From Pholis gunnellus (lineage: Eukaryota; Chordata; Actinopteri; Perciformes; Pholidae): a DNA stretch of 64,000 bases. Numbering within the stretch: position 1 is the first letter of the stretch; each line of letters opens with the position of its first letter. Below are positions 22,302 to 32,935 of this stretch, piece after piece. Position numbers and translations under genes: made by a program. The notes under the pieces are model-generated. The model was not told where the DNA came from, did not search any database, and saw nothing but the letters and a program-made list of their open reading frames with translations. The stretch lies in contig OU342817.1 in the NCBI GenBank assembly GCA_910591455.2, positions 21,330,890 through 21,394,889 on the forward strand, given 5' to 3'.

Positions 22302-25300
22302 ATGAGGGTTTCCACCAGTCAGCTGCAGCAGCTCACCATCTTCACCACCGTGCTGACCGGGGGCGGGATCGGCACCATGTACTATCTGCTGCAGAGTGAG
22401 TAAAATGAGCTGTGTGTATGTGTGTGTACTTAGTAGAAGTTGGACAAAATGATACCATATCATATGGTAATATATTTTATTATTTGCAAACTGCCAAATA
22501 CTGATATTTGTATTAAAACATGCAGCGGCTCTAATGGTTGAAAAGAAAAGACTTACCTAGGCTACCGTCTTCAGCATCTCTGAGCCCAGGACCTCACGGC
22601 TGGAGGAGGGTCCGACTGGAGGTCCCATAAGCAACACAATATACAGTTTGTATTTTCACAGCATTGGCCCTCTGCCTTTCAACTGGGTAAATACAGCCTG
22701 AATGTATACAAATGTTGTGTATGAAATGCCCTCACTATGCTGCATTTTCATGAACTATGATAATCTGGGAGTGAGATGGCGCCTTGCCTGCATCAAGGCG
22801 CCATCTCACTTCCTAGTCCTCTGTGTATAGAGTTTATAGATTCCCAGTGTATAGAAAATGAATACCATTTATAACACAGACATAGTCTTCTTTTACTGAG
22901 CTACTAAGTGAACTACCTAGCTCACCTTTAGTGTGATTAATCCCCGTATCAGTGCGTATCATCTCCAATTAATAAACAACCAGTTCCAAACCGGCATTCT
23001 AAGTAAATGACTGGTAGATGATTTATGCGCTGCTTCTGCAAGACGTGAGCATTGTGGCGCTAAATTGCGCGTGGCGCGAAAACGCATAAACTGTATAATT
23101 CTTACAGAATAATAAACAGATTACAAAAAGCAAAGCAAAGGCACTTTCCCACTTACTCAGATTTGCAGCTGGATATTAGTTTTCTTGAGATGACATTTCA
23201 GAACTAATAATGTTTTGAAGTAAGTCGTCATTTTGCCATGTTGGTTGTTTCTTACCGTAGTTTATTCTGTTTATTCAGCAGGTAGTCCTTTTATGCTAAA
23301 TGTGTTTTTAGGCTAAATGTTGAATAAGTGCACAATTTGTGAATGTTGGCAAAACTTTCAAACTCATAGCAGTTTGTTTAGTTTGAATTAGAAGAAAATC
23401 ACAACTGAAGAAGTTGTTCCTCCGCTGCAGGGTGTTCATGAGCTTAAATTGTAATGTGGAAACATCGGTAGAGAGGCTCGTCCTTCAATCAGAGGATCGG
23501 CGGATCGATCCCCGGCTCCGCTAGTCTGTGTCAATGTGTCCTTGGGCACGACACTTAAGCCCAAATTGCTCCTGTAGTTGCGGTGTATGAATGTTGTATG
23601 AATGTTAATTAGTCCTGATGGGCAGGTGGCAGCTTGCATGGTAGCGCCTGCCCTCGGTGAATAAATTGGTATGTTTTGGTGAATGATGTTGTGTAGTGTT
23701 AAAGCGCTCTGAGTGGTTTGAGTTGTTGTTCCAACTTAACTTTTTTCAGTCCGGAACACATTTTTCTGCTGATTCAGAAAATGAATAAATGCAGCTGAAA
23801 TGCCCGATCGCGCTGTTCTGTTTCATGCTCATGAGAGAATTGAAACATGACTGTCTGGGCTTCTGGTGCTTACCCATCATTGGACACTTAAAGGCAGGAT
23901 TGGTAATAATCTGTAATTTGGCCCAGATGTAATGATTGGACGGGTTACCGTATGACATACAATTTAGCCAATCAGCGTCCTCAAATACATTCAGCCATGG
24001 GCAAAATTTCTATTGCGTGTCCTCATCAGGACTAGTCTCTACAGGCGAGCACGAGCGCTACTCCTCCAAGACCCGTTTGAGAGGAGAACTTAGGCGGAGA
24101 AACTGCAGTGAAAGAGCTGATCCCAGATCAGCCTGACCTCACAATCAGACAGCAGACTAGCGGGAAAAGGAAGCAGTACATGAAGCTTCTCTACTAGCTG
24201 CACCAGACAGGTTTGGCTAGCTGGATGCAGTCATGCAGATCCAGCACGGACAGTTAGGGAGTGAGGGATGAGGAGGTAAGGAAACATGAGAACACCAGGG
24301 TAGGGAGTGAGGGATGAGGAGGTAAGGAAACATGAGAACACCAGGGTAGGGAGTGAGGGATGAGGAGGTAAGGAAACATGAGAACACCAGGGTAGGGAGT
24401 GAGGGATGAGGAGGTAAGGAAACATGAGAACACCAGGGTAGGGAGTGAGGGATGAGGAGGTAAGGAAACATGAGAACACCAGGGTAGGGAGTGAGAGATG
24501 AGGAGGTAAGGAAACATGAGAACACCAGGGTAGGGAGTGAGGGATGAGGAGGTAAGGAAACATGAGAACACCAGGGTAGGGAGTGAGGAATGAGGAGGTA
24601 AGGAAACATGAGAACACCAGGGTAGGGAGTGAGGAATGAGGAGGTAAGGAAACATGAGAACACCAGGGTAGGGAGTGAGGGATGAGGAGGTAAGGAAACA
24701 TGAGAACACCAGGGTAGGGAGTGAGGAATGAGGAGGTAAGGAAACATGAGAACACCAGGGCACACATGGAGAACTCTGTCAAGCTCATATTAGGCAAAGT
24801 GAACATCTTTTCTTCTACATAGTTGTCCTCAGTCTCATCTGCTTAACTTGGTCATGGAGGCATCAACATTTAATTGAGATGGTAAATTAACAGTGAAAAC
24901 TCATCATAGCTTCATTTAACATCAGTATTCATAATTACACTTCATGTTTACTTCTCCTGGTCTTTACCTCCTATAACAAGGTCCATAGGGGCATCTCAAT
25001 AAATACACATGTTCTATTATATTATTTATATATATATACATATATATGTATATATATATATATATGTGTGTGTGTTTTATATTATACTGAATATTATTAT
25101 ATGATATATATATATATTATTACATTATACTGTGACTAAAATAAGATGTCTTGACATGTTTGTCAAAGTGTTATTTACTGCTTTTTTTCGTGTTGGAATA
25201 AATGTTAAATATTTAACTGCAAAGTAGTAATGCGTGTTAGATACCTTCATATGTTTGCATTAAATCATTCTGGGATGTTTGCTGAAATTGATTGGATGTG

Positions 25301-26356
25301 GCACAGCCCGACCGAGAACATGTTCCACCAGCAGCCGCTGTACATGGAGCTTCTTTTCACAGTGAATGACAGAATGTTGTGCCTCTGGTGTTTGAGTTAC
25401 TCTTCAACTTCTGTCAGAGTTGCTACATGTCAACCCACTTTTCAACTACTGTTCAAAAAATACTAGTGGAAAGCAGTTAAACTACTCTGTCAGTACACTT
25501 CAACATTTCAGCTGTTTTCATTTCACTTACTTCATTTCCGTCCACTTTTTTGTATCCAATCAGAGAAATTTGTTGAGTCGGACTACCACCGACTGGCTCT
25601 TCAGAAGTTGGAAGCATGTCCAGTCGCCATGGAAAGCCTGGGGGCTCCGCCTTTAAAGGTCCACAACATCCATCTGACTGACAGAAACAACCGCATAGAT
25701 CAACACACTGCACAGGTACACAGGTGTTTAGTAAGTCATCTCAATGATGTGGGCGATGCTGTCTCCTGTGCGTGGTTGTTTGGGAATCTTGTCCTCTTAA
25801 TTGTCCTAAACTTCCAAGTTGGATCGTTATTACATAGGAACACGGGTCATGATGTTTGGACTAAGTAGCTCCTTCTATTGCTTTTTAATGTAGTGGCTAG
25901 GCAGGCCCCTCATTTACACTAGTGTTAGTGTTCCTTCCTACTATTGTGGGAGTATGTCTTTCATCTGTAAGCTTTTGGACTTGTGTATCTTTTGTTATTG
26001 TGCTAGGCTGACCAAACTAGTTTCCACTCTCAGGATTGATAACATGATCCGTCTATCTGGCAGTCAAACATGTGGTTGGTGTGCAATTCAGATGATGGGC
26101 AGCTGTACCACACAATCATTATGTGAAGAGCTCTGGTACCTGTCTACACATGTGCAGATTCATTTGAATTTGCATTGTGTTGCAGATAAAGATCCCTGTG
26201 ACTGGTTCACAAACTGGAGGTTATCTGTATACTTCTTCAATTCAAGACCCTGACACGAACAGGTGAGTGCATTCTGTTCTATTCGGAGTTCAATGAAAAT
26301 CACAATTAAAGGTCACCTATTATGCAAAATTCACCTTTTCGAAAGAGGTCCCAAAG

Positions 26357-26423
<67 letters not shown>

Positions 26424-28315
26424 CTCTCTCTCCACCTCAGACACCATGAAAACTACAAACAAAACATAACATTTTTTACATAAATTGCGAGCTCTTCCTG
26501 GAGTCTCTGAGGCAAATGTCCGTTCTAGCACATATTAGCACATTACTAATGACATAAACTACAATCTCAAAAAATGCAACACATGTAAACGTAAAGGCAG
26601 GTCAACAACAATACACACAAATATATGTTCAAATGAACACTTTACCGTGTGCACCTCTTGGACCACGTGCAGAATCAATTTAATCTGGGGTCGTTCACTC
26701 CTCTCTGCTTCTGTGCCAGCAAACGACCCACAATGCCACGGTCATAAGGCCACGCCAACTCTGGGTGTGGCCCGTTACTTTACGACGTTACTTGACGAAA
26801 TACGATACCTTGAGGCACCACATACGGTACCATATAAACTCAATCACACATGTCTCTTTGACAGTTACAGTGAGCACATAACACATTTATCTTTGAGTCA
26901 AACTTTATTTGAGTACAATATGAATTATACGATAGACTATATATATTATTCTTTACAGTATTGTGAAATTGTTTAAAATGTAATCTGCAGCTTTGAAACA
27001 TTTCACATTATATTTGGCAATAACTGTCTGACAAGTAAAACTGTCCCGTTTCTATGAGATCAGTGATTCCACCTTCAGTTCAGTTGACATGCTGCCTCAC
27101 TGCATGTGTAACATGGGGATCAATATCCCATTAATATGATCACTTTCGTACGTTTATGTGTTCTTACCAGAAATAATCACGTGACTGCTGTTTCACATCT
27201 ATTTTCCACCACCACACTGACAGTCACTCTGTTTACAATGCAGTTGGCTACATGCTAACATGTTACCTCTGTAACTCCCATGGATGTATAAAGACAACAT
27301 ATCTCCTCACATCACATGCTTTCTTCTTCACTGGGCTCTGTCCATCATTTCTCATAAATGTACCTGTGAAGACAAACATGAAGCAGAGAGTATGTCCACT
27401 GAGTTTATGCATAACATAAATATCAAGTTAATGAGAAAGAGAGATATAAATAGCATTATTTACCGGGGAAAATATCAGAGAACGCTTGGCACAGAAGCGC
27501 TGACCAATCAGAACAGACTGGTCTTTTTTTGTGAGGAGGCCTTAAAGAGAGAGACGCTCAGCCAGAACCTCTCTGACAGAGAGTAAATACAGGCATACAG
27601 TATGCAGGCACGCCAACAATCTGTTAAATAGGATCCAGTTTAATAATGTGCATTGATATATACTTGCTAATGCTTAATATGGCTGGAAGGTTCATTCAAG
27701 CAGTGCAAAGTTGATCCTGTCAACAAGAGCAAAGTAAATGCTTTGCTTCAATTATTGAGCAATTATTGAGTAATAACCATTTATCATTTATGATATATTG
27801 TGAGCAATTATACATGAGCCTTGACTCGGGTGTTTCACAGCTAGAAGACCTGTGATGTGACTAGCTGAGATCCTCTGATCTATGTTCCACTTTTTCATTT
27901 AAATTGTATTCATCTAAACAACAACAACTTGTATGGTGACATAAGGGGAATCATGCAAACTGTGATGATGCTTGTAAAGTGACACTTATATGTGACATGG
28001 GGAGTTTTATGCAAAGCATGTGTTTTGTGCATATTTGATTCCACAAAACCTTTAGGTCGTATGAAACAAAAAAAGAATCTATCCGGCAATCCAGATATGT
28101 GGAAATCTAACAGATTCAGATTCATGCTTTGTAGCCACCATTCCTGACCTGTGTTTTTCCCTCCCTGCAGGTGGAGTCTGAAGCAGGCAGTTCTGAAGCT
28201 CCGGGAAGGACAGACCATCGACCTGCTGAATCCTCCTCCAGCTTCAACAGAGGGGCTCACAGAGGGGCTCACAGAGGGGCTCACAGAGGGGCTCGACACC
28301 GACCGCTGGCACTGA
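22302..28315 (+). CDS. coa1: Cytochrome c oxidase assembly factor 1 homolog (COA1)
   Basis: Mitochondrial inner-membrane protein of the MITRAC complex that helps assemble respiratory complex IV (and, in mammals, complex I). Coding exons: 22302-22395, 25564-25715, 26186-26262 and 28171-28315, joining in frame to 468 nt, 155 aa (human 146 aa). A single membrane segment lies at residues about 11-30 (LTIFTTVLTGGGIGTMYYLL). The conserved core follows: ALQKLEACPVAMESLGAPPL, then NIHLTDRNNRID, KIPVTGSQTGGYLY and RWSLKQAVLKLREGQ. The C-terminus ends in an in-frame 12-bp tandem repeat encoding TEGL four times. The start is the first ATG after the splice acceptor and directly precedes the membrane segment. 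It sits next to blvra, as in other vertebrates. Confidence 0.93.
22771..22809. repeat. Perfect inverted repeat, 16-bp arms
   Basis: GTGAGATGGCGCCTTG at 22771-22786, a 7-nt loop, then the exact reverse complement at 22794-22809. It lies in the first coding intron of coa1. It is GC-rich compared with its surroundings. Confidence 0.95.
23460..23740 (+). mobile_element. tRNA-derived SINE
   Basis: Contains 'ccttcaatcagaggatcgg' followed by a B-box-like stretch, then 'gtgtccttgggcacgacactt' and the tail 'tggtagcgcctgccctcgg...aaagcgctctgagtgg'. The head closely matches another copy at 63176-63400. This is a typical fish tRNA-derived SINE; part of the A-box region is lost. Confidence 0.75.
24256..24760. 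repeat. 46-bp minisatellite, 11 copies
   Basis: Tandem array with unit start 'agggagtgagggatgagg' recurring every 46 bp at 24256, 24302, 24348 and so on to 24716. The copies are almost identical; the only variants seen are single-base changes near 'gagggatg' (gagagatg, gaggaatg). It lies in the coa1 intron. Long ORFs on the minus strand in all three frames arise because the unit lacks stops and 46 is not a multiple of three. Confidence 0.97.
25025..25115. repeat. AT/TG-rich simple repeat
   Basis: Imperfect TA-rich simple sequence with short TG runs in the coa1 intron. Confidence 0.8.
26300..27000 (+). repeat. Interspersed repeat with (TC)n tract
   Basis: 'aaaggtcacctattatgcaa' at about 26308 is the opening of a common fish interspersed repeat. 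It contains a near-pure TC tract at 26359-26432. The boundaries are approximate. It follows coa1 exon 4 (26262) by less than 50 bp. No coding capacity was found. Confidence 0.55.
28247..28294 (+). repeat. 12-bp coding minisatellite in coa1 (4 copies)
   Basis: Four identical tandem copies of acagaggggctc, in frame, encoding TEGL x4 just before the COA1 stop codon. The repeat is in phase with translation, so copy-number changes would alter only tail length. Confidence 0.97.
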
Positions 28316-28602
28316 CCAACTCCATGTAATGACAGCAATGCTCCAACAGGTGTTGAGTAGTAACCAACATATTAGTATATGTACCAAATGGCAAATCCTC
28401 AAGTCTAGCGTCAGGCAGCAGTTACCCATGATGCACAGCTCTGTGAGTGTCACTGTGCTTCTAACCAGCTGCTCTGGATTGTTTTAATTAAATAACATGA
28501 TGCAGGCATGTTGTTGCATTGACTTATGTCGAGACTTTTCTTTTTTGATTAATGTCCTTTCAAGGTATGATGTGCCACAGGTCCAGACATGCAAACCAGG
28601 TG

Positions 28603-28608
28603 AATAAA
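28603..28608 (+). terminator. Candidate coa1 polyadenylation signal (AATAAA)
   Basis: AATAAA about 290 nt after the coa1 stop codon. It is the nearest canonical signal in the right direction. Confidence 0.45.
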
Positions 28609-28619
28609 AGTCAGATCAC

Positions 28620-29130
28620 AGTTGAACATGCATGTATCAAGGAGTATTTCACCTTCTTAGATTATGAATTACCCTCTAGCCATCTATCAGTACATTTTTT
28701 AAACAGATTGCCCTTACATGCAGCATGACACAAACATGTAAGTTCACTGACTTCATCCCCTTGCTTCCTGCTTCCTGCGGATTCAGATAAGAGAAATCTG
28801 GTTACCAAACCCACGTAGAAACATTTTTTTGTGACTTTCTTTCTATTAGATAAAGACTCCTGTGAGCTTCTGGTTTTCCAAAAGCAGGTTATTTCTTGGT
28901 GATGGAAGGCTCAGTTTCTGTGTTGGACTTTTTCTCCTGGTATCTGTCTTACTTAAACACTTGCAAAGCAGCAAAAGCAAACACGGCATGCTCTGTGTGT
29001 TTTGTGTTCTTGAAACTTTTCATACAGTTAAGAAAATGTGTTTTTCCCAAACCCTTCAAAGAGAAGAGAGTAAAAATTAGCATATTTTCTGAGAAAACAA
29101 AATTGAGTGATGTCTTATATTAAAGGCACA
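28620..29130. other. Intergenic, nothing recognised
   Basis: AT-rich spacer downstream of coa1 with only short chance ORFs. Confidence 0.5.
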
Positions 29131-29189
29131 AATTTAGGAAGAAACTCTGGATCCTTAAGGTGTGGCGCTTCGAGAAGCGCTGCTTCAGG

Positions 29190-29625
29190 ACAACACTAAA
29201 GGGCTCAATGCTCTTTGGCACAAGGACTCTTCTGACGAATTGACGCCATATGGTACACGGGTTAATGGATACATCAATGGTTTCAGTTTTGGTGTATGGA
29301 TGGGAGCTTAAACAACAAACAACGGCCATGGTTGTAGTTGACTATTGTATTCAATGCGTTAGTGGTCTAGAGAGGATTAGTATGGACAGGGGCACTGAAA
29401 ACAGACATGTGTTTGAGAGGAGACAAAGACAGCAGTGTTATTTATGGACGCAGTACCAGCAATCAATGCATTAAATCCTGGTGGGGAATCCTAAGAAAAT
29501 GAAGCGTCTATTTCTGGATGAACATGTTCGAAGCCCTCCGAGGGAACAGCCACTTCTCTGGAGACTTTTTGGATAATCCAGTTCTGCTTCTTTAACCTCG
29601 ATTAGCCAACACATAATATGAAAAT
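29190..29625 (+). pseudogene. Integrase-core (rve-like) gene, degenerate fragment
   Basis: Broken frames read NALWHKDSSDELTPYG, then NGYINGFS, then MDRGTENRHV, and finally YFWMNMFEALRGNSHFSGD in another frame. This order and wording match the DDE integrase-core proteins found in many copies in fish genomes. DRGTEN corresponds to the second catalytic Asp region. Several frameshifts and a stop after YQQSMH make it a pseudogene. I see no terminal repeats, so its type of parent element is undetermined. Confidence 0.7.
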
Positions 29626-29639
29626 GAATATCACAATAG

Positions 29640-31195
29640 AACCCTTTAGATTACTGCCAGCAAGGTACAGCTTGATTACCACAGGTTAAGGTGTAATATT
29701 TAGTACCAGTACCGTACGTACCAATACTTATTACTGACAAGATGTGAAGTTATGGAATAAGAGGGAAACTATTTGGGAAGAAGTAATTTCTTAACTGCAT
29801 ACCTATTCTATTGTTGTGGGTATTATGTTACTGAGCAATAATGTGAACATTTGGGAGGAATTTAGAAATCATTTATACTGTAGTTATTATTCAACTAACT
29901 ATTCTGTTAGGCTACTATGAGTACATTACGACCATAAAGCTAAAAAATAAATCTGTACGTTTCAGAGAAGACAGGCTTTTAAATGTGTTTAATGTTTTAA
30001 ATTGTATTGACCTCAACAGGCAAACTGCATTGTCAAAGACACTTTGAAGTGACTGCATTCGTTATTCATGTTAAGTCCCTCATGTTAGTGTGACCACGGG
30101 AACATTTAATCAGGTTGCTCTCGTCTCAGAACCTCCATGCTACATGTAACGCCACGTCTTCACTGCATGGTACGGCTCCACTCAACGCAGTTTTGGTACC
30201 AAGTCCTTTTTCCCACAGCGCGTAGATTATAAACGCCTCCGTAAATGCTCGGAGCTCGTGCACTCTGCTGAGAGATAACTACGGTGGACAGTGTTTGGTT
30301 TGTCCAGTCTGGACTACAGTAGGAAGAAGGCAATGCGAAGTGGCAGATAGGAAGGGCTCATTCCAAGCTTACAAAAAATAACAATTCTTAATGTAACTCG
30401 ATTATACACTAATGAAAACATAGTTGTGAATATTGTATTCCATTTCTGATAATATATCTCCCTAAATCATATACATTGGACCTTTATTACATGTCTACCA
30501 GTTTGTATGGACTTACCTTTGCCTGTGTGTAAAACCTTGTTTGGGATGTTGCACACAGGGTAAATAATGGACCTAAAAAACATTCTGCAGTTTTCTCAGG
30601 CTGAGCTCACTTTAAAACCACCAAGGTGAAAAGTACGGAGGAAATCAAAGCCATCTCAGGCCAGGAGAAGCAATTTGAAGACATACCTGATTCTAAAACA
30701 GCATCATGGTCTGACGTATAGATCAAAGCAAAACAAATTGTTCATTGACCACCTCTGTTGGAGCCATAATGTGGTTTTGTTGTTTTCTTTTGTTTTTGAG
30801 GGTAACACAGGGTGAATTTGTGTGCAGTTCTGGCATGGATCAGTGGGTGGCACATTGCCCTGAAAGTGCATTTAGGTAAGAGCCTGGTAATGAGCCAGGT
30901 GTGTGTGTGGACGGGAAGCCAACAGTTTTTGACCGTGTCAAGGCAACTTGTCGTGTTAATGTGGAGTCTCAAGGTGATATATTATCCAGTCCAGTATCCT
31001 ATGTGTTTCTGTTATGGTGTCATGTAACCGGAATAAATGGATCAACGGATCGAAAGAAAGACAGCACATTGGACAATGAAATGTTTGTGGAACACACGTC
31101 CGAACAAGTTCTCCCGTTCACCCCCCAGTGGCATTTAGATCGAAAATGGATATTGGTTAAAGTCACTATAACCTCCAAAGTCTCCTTAAACTCGC
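29640..31195. other. Intergenic, nothing recognised
   Basis: Non-coding spacer. Short ORFs near 30.7-31.2 kb lack any recognisable motif. Confidence 0.45.
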
Positions 31196-31204
31196 GTCTT
31201 AGGA

Positions 31205-31782
31205 CAGAGGTCTTCAATAGGGGTCCGCCGAGGTACTGCAGGGGGGTCGGGACATTTTTGGTTGATTAGACAATTTTCCATTTTTTTTTTCTCACAAATT
31301 TAAATGTCTTTAAATACACATTAACATGAATCCAACATATTGTAGTGAATGGATAAATGGTGGCGGAAGATGTTATCTTTCAGTCAGAAATGCACACATT
31401 CAGCGACACACAGGAGGTCTCTCAAGCTGGGCATCGGTTCACTCACAGCATGGAACTAGCCTGGACCTGTCCCTCCAAGCCTCCTGCACACAAAGAGGAG
31501 GACCCGCCCCTATCGCTGCTGTGCCAATCACGAGGCCGCATGTTACATGCTGGCTCTGTCAGGTTCCCCGTGATTGACCGAGAGCCTATTCAGTCCCCAG
31601 CTGACTAAGATCCCAGACACAAGGACGCACCCTGCAATATTATTTGAAAAGAAGATACCATTGTAAAAAAATGAAAAAACGACATTGACAAGATGTACAG
31701 CCTAGCTGCGTAACCGATACCCCCTCCCATTGCTCTCGAAGCGCAGGGAGACGGCTTGTTCAATAACCTCTGACCTAGGTAA
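31205..31782. mobile_element. Possible old hAT-like element
   Basis: The left edge reads CAGAGGTCTTCAATAGG and the right edge, inverted, CAGAGGTTATTGAAC. Such ends suggest a hAT element. The flanking octamers (tcttagga and acctaggt) agree at only 5 of 8 bases, so the call is weak. No transposase frame was found. Confidence 0.35.
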
Positions 31783-31789
31783 TGAACGC

Positions 31790-32927
31790 ACCCCCCAAAA
31801 TATACATGCGAGACCGCCACAGCCCGCTTAGGGAGGTGAAAACCAGGATAACTTAACTTATAACTTATCAACGGATTTAGGTGTGTGTGTCTGTGTGTAA
31901 TAGGTGTGGGAGGACTGGATGTACTTCACGGCGAACCCGCTCTAAAGGGCCACAGCTGGAGGAGGAACCCTGTGTAACACCCTTAATTTAGACTCCAATC
32001 TAATCCCTACTGTTTCCTAATACACCTCAGCTAATGTCTAAACATCAGATTCATCTAAGGCAGAGAGGCGTTAGATAGTATCAAAGTTCACCTGCAGTAT
32101 GCAGCAAAACTACAGCTTCCCCTTATTGCACGTCTTTGTTTAATCTATAATTTCCATAAATCGATTAATCAATTTGTGTATCAATTATTTTAATAGAGAA
32201 ATAGAGTTTCTTGGGTGTAGTGTGTCTCGGACATTCATGGTGGATACCTCAACAACATTTACTTGACCCACGAATCCTTGTGCAATCATTTTTGCAAGAT
32301 ATTAACACTGCAGCTCCTATCCACAGCAGCCAACTACTGAGGCCAGTATATTATTGTGCCAAGTGTTTGGACATTGTTATGAGCAAAAATGGATCGTTTT
32401 GTAACTCAACCTAAAAACATGAATCTGTCCATTATTGTAATAGTTCAGTATTGTATGCAAGATAACAGGTATGTTTATGCGTGGCAGTCATTTAGTCCTT
32501 CCTCATTGTCCTCCTCTCACTGCACTACCACCAAGCTGCACTGGTGAGTTCAATCAGCCTTCACCACAGTGATATCAAGAGGGTTTTTTGTTTGATTGAT
32601 TGATTTTTTTTCCCCACAATAATCTGTATTTAACACTATATGCTTCTTTATGTAATGTATATATGCATACTTTGCTGGTTCATTCTGGTTTTATAACTGG
32701 CATATTTACGGTCTTTATTAAATATCACATGACCATCGAGTTTTCATCAGATCAAACGGCACTAGCAGTAAGCTAAACTTTCAACCTCATAGTTACTGAA
32801 ATGACTCACGACATGAAAGCTAATTCTTAATAGTCTGTCATAGTGACAAGCAATAGTTTGATTCAAACAAACTTTACAGTCTTAACAGATAATGTAAAGC
32901 TGCAGAAGAGCAGGTTTCTACTTTGAT
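31790..32927. other. Intergenic, nothing recognised
   Basis: AT-rich non-coding spacer up to the hAT element at 32936. Confidence 0.5.
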
Positions 32928-32935
32928 GTAAAAAG

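Noticed and set aside
24256..24760. Regular repeat array as a CRISPR candidate
   Set aside because: The units are directly abutting identical copies with no unique spacers, in a eukaryotic intron.
24217..24806. Three overlapping minus-strand ORFs of 169-191 aa with HSLPWCSHVSLPPH-type repeats
   Set aside because: They are translations of the 46-bp minisatellite, which lacks stops in any frame.
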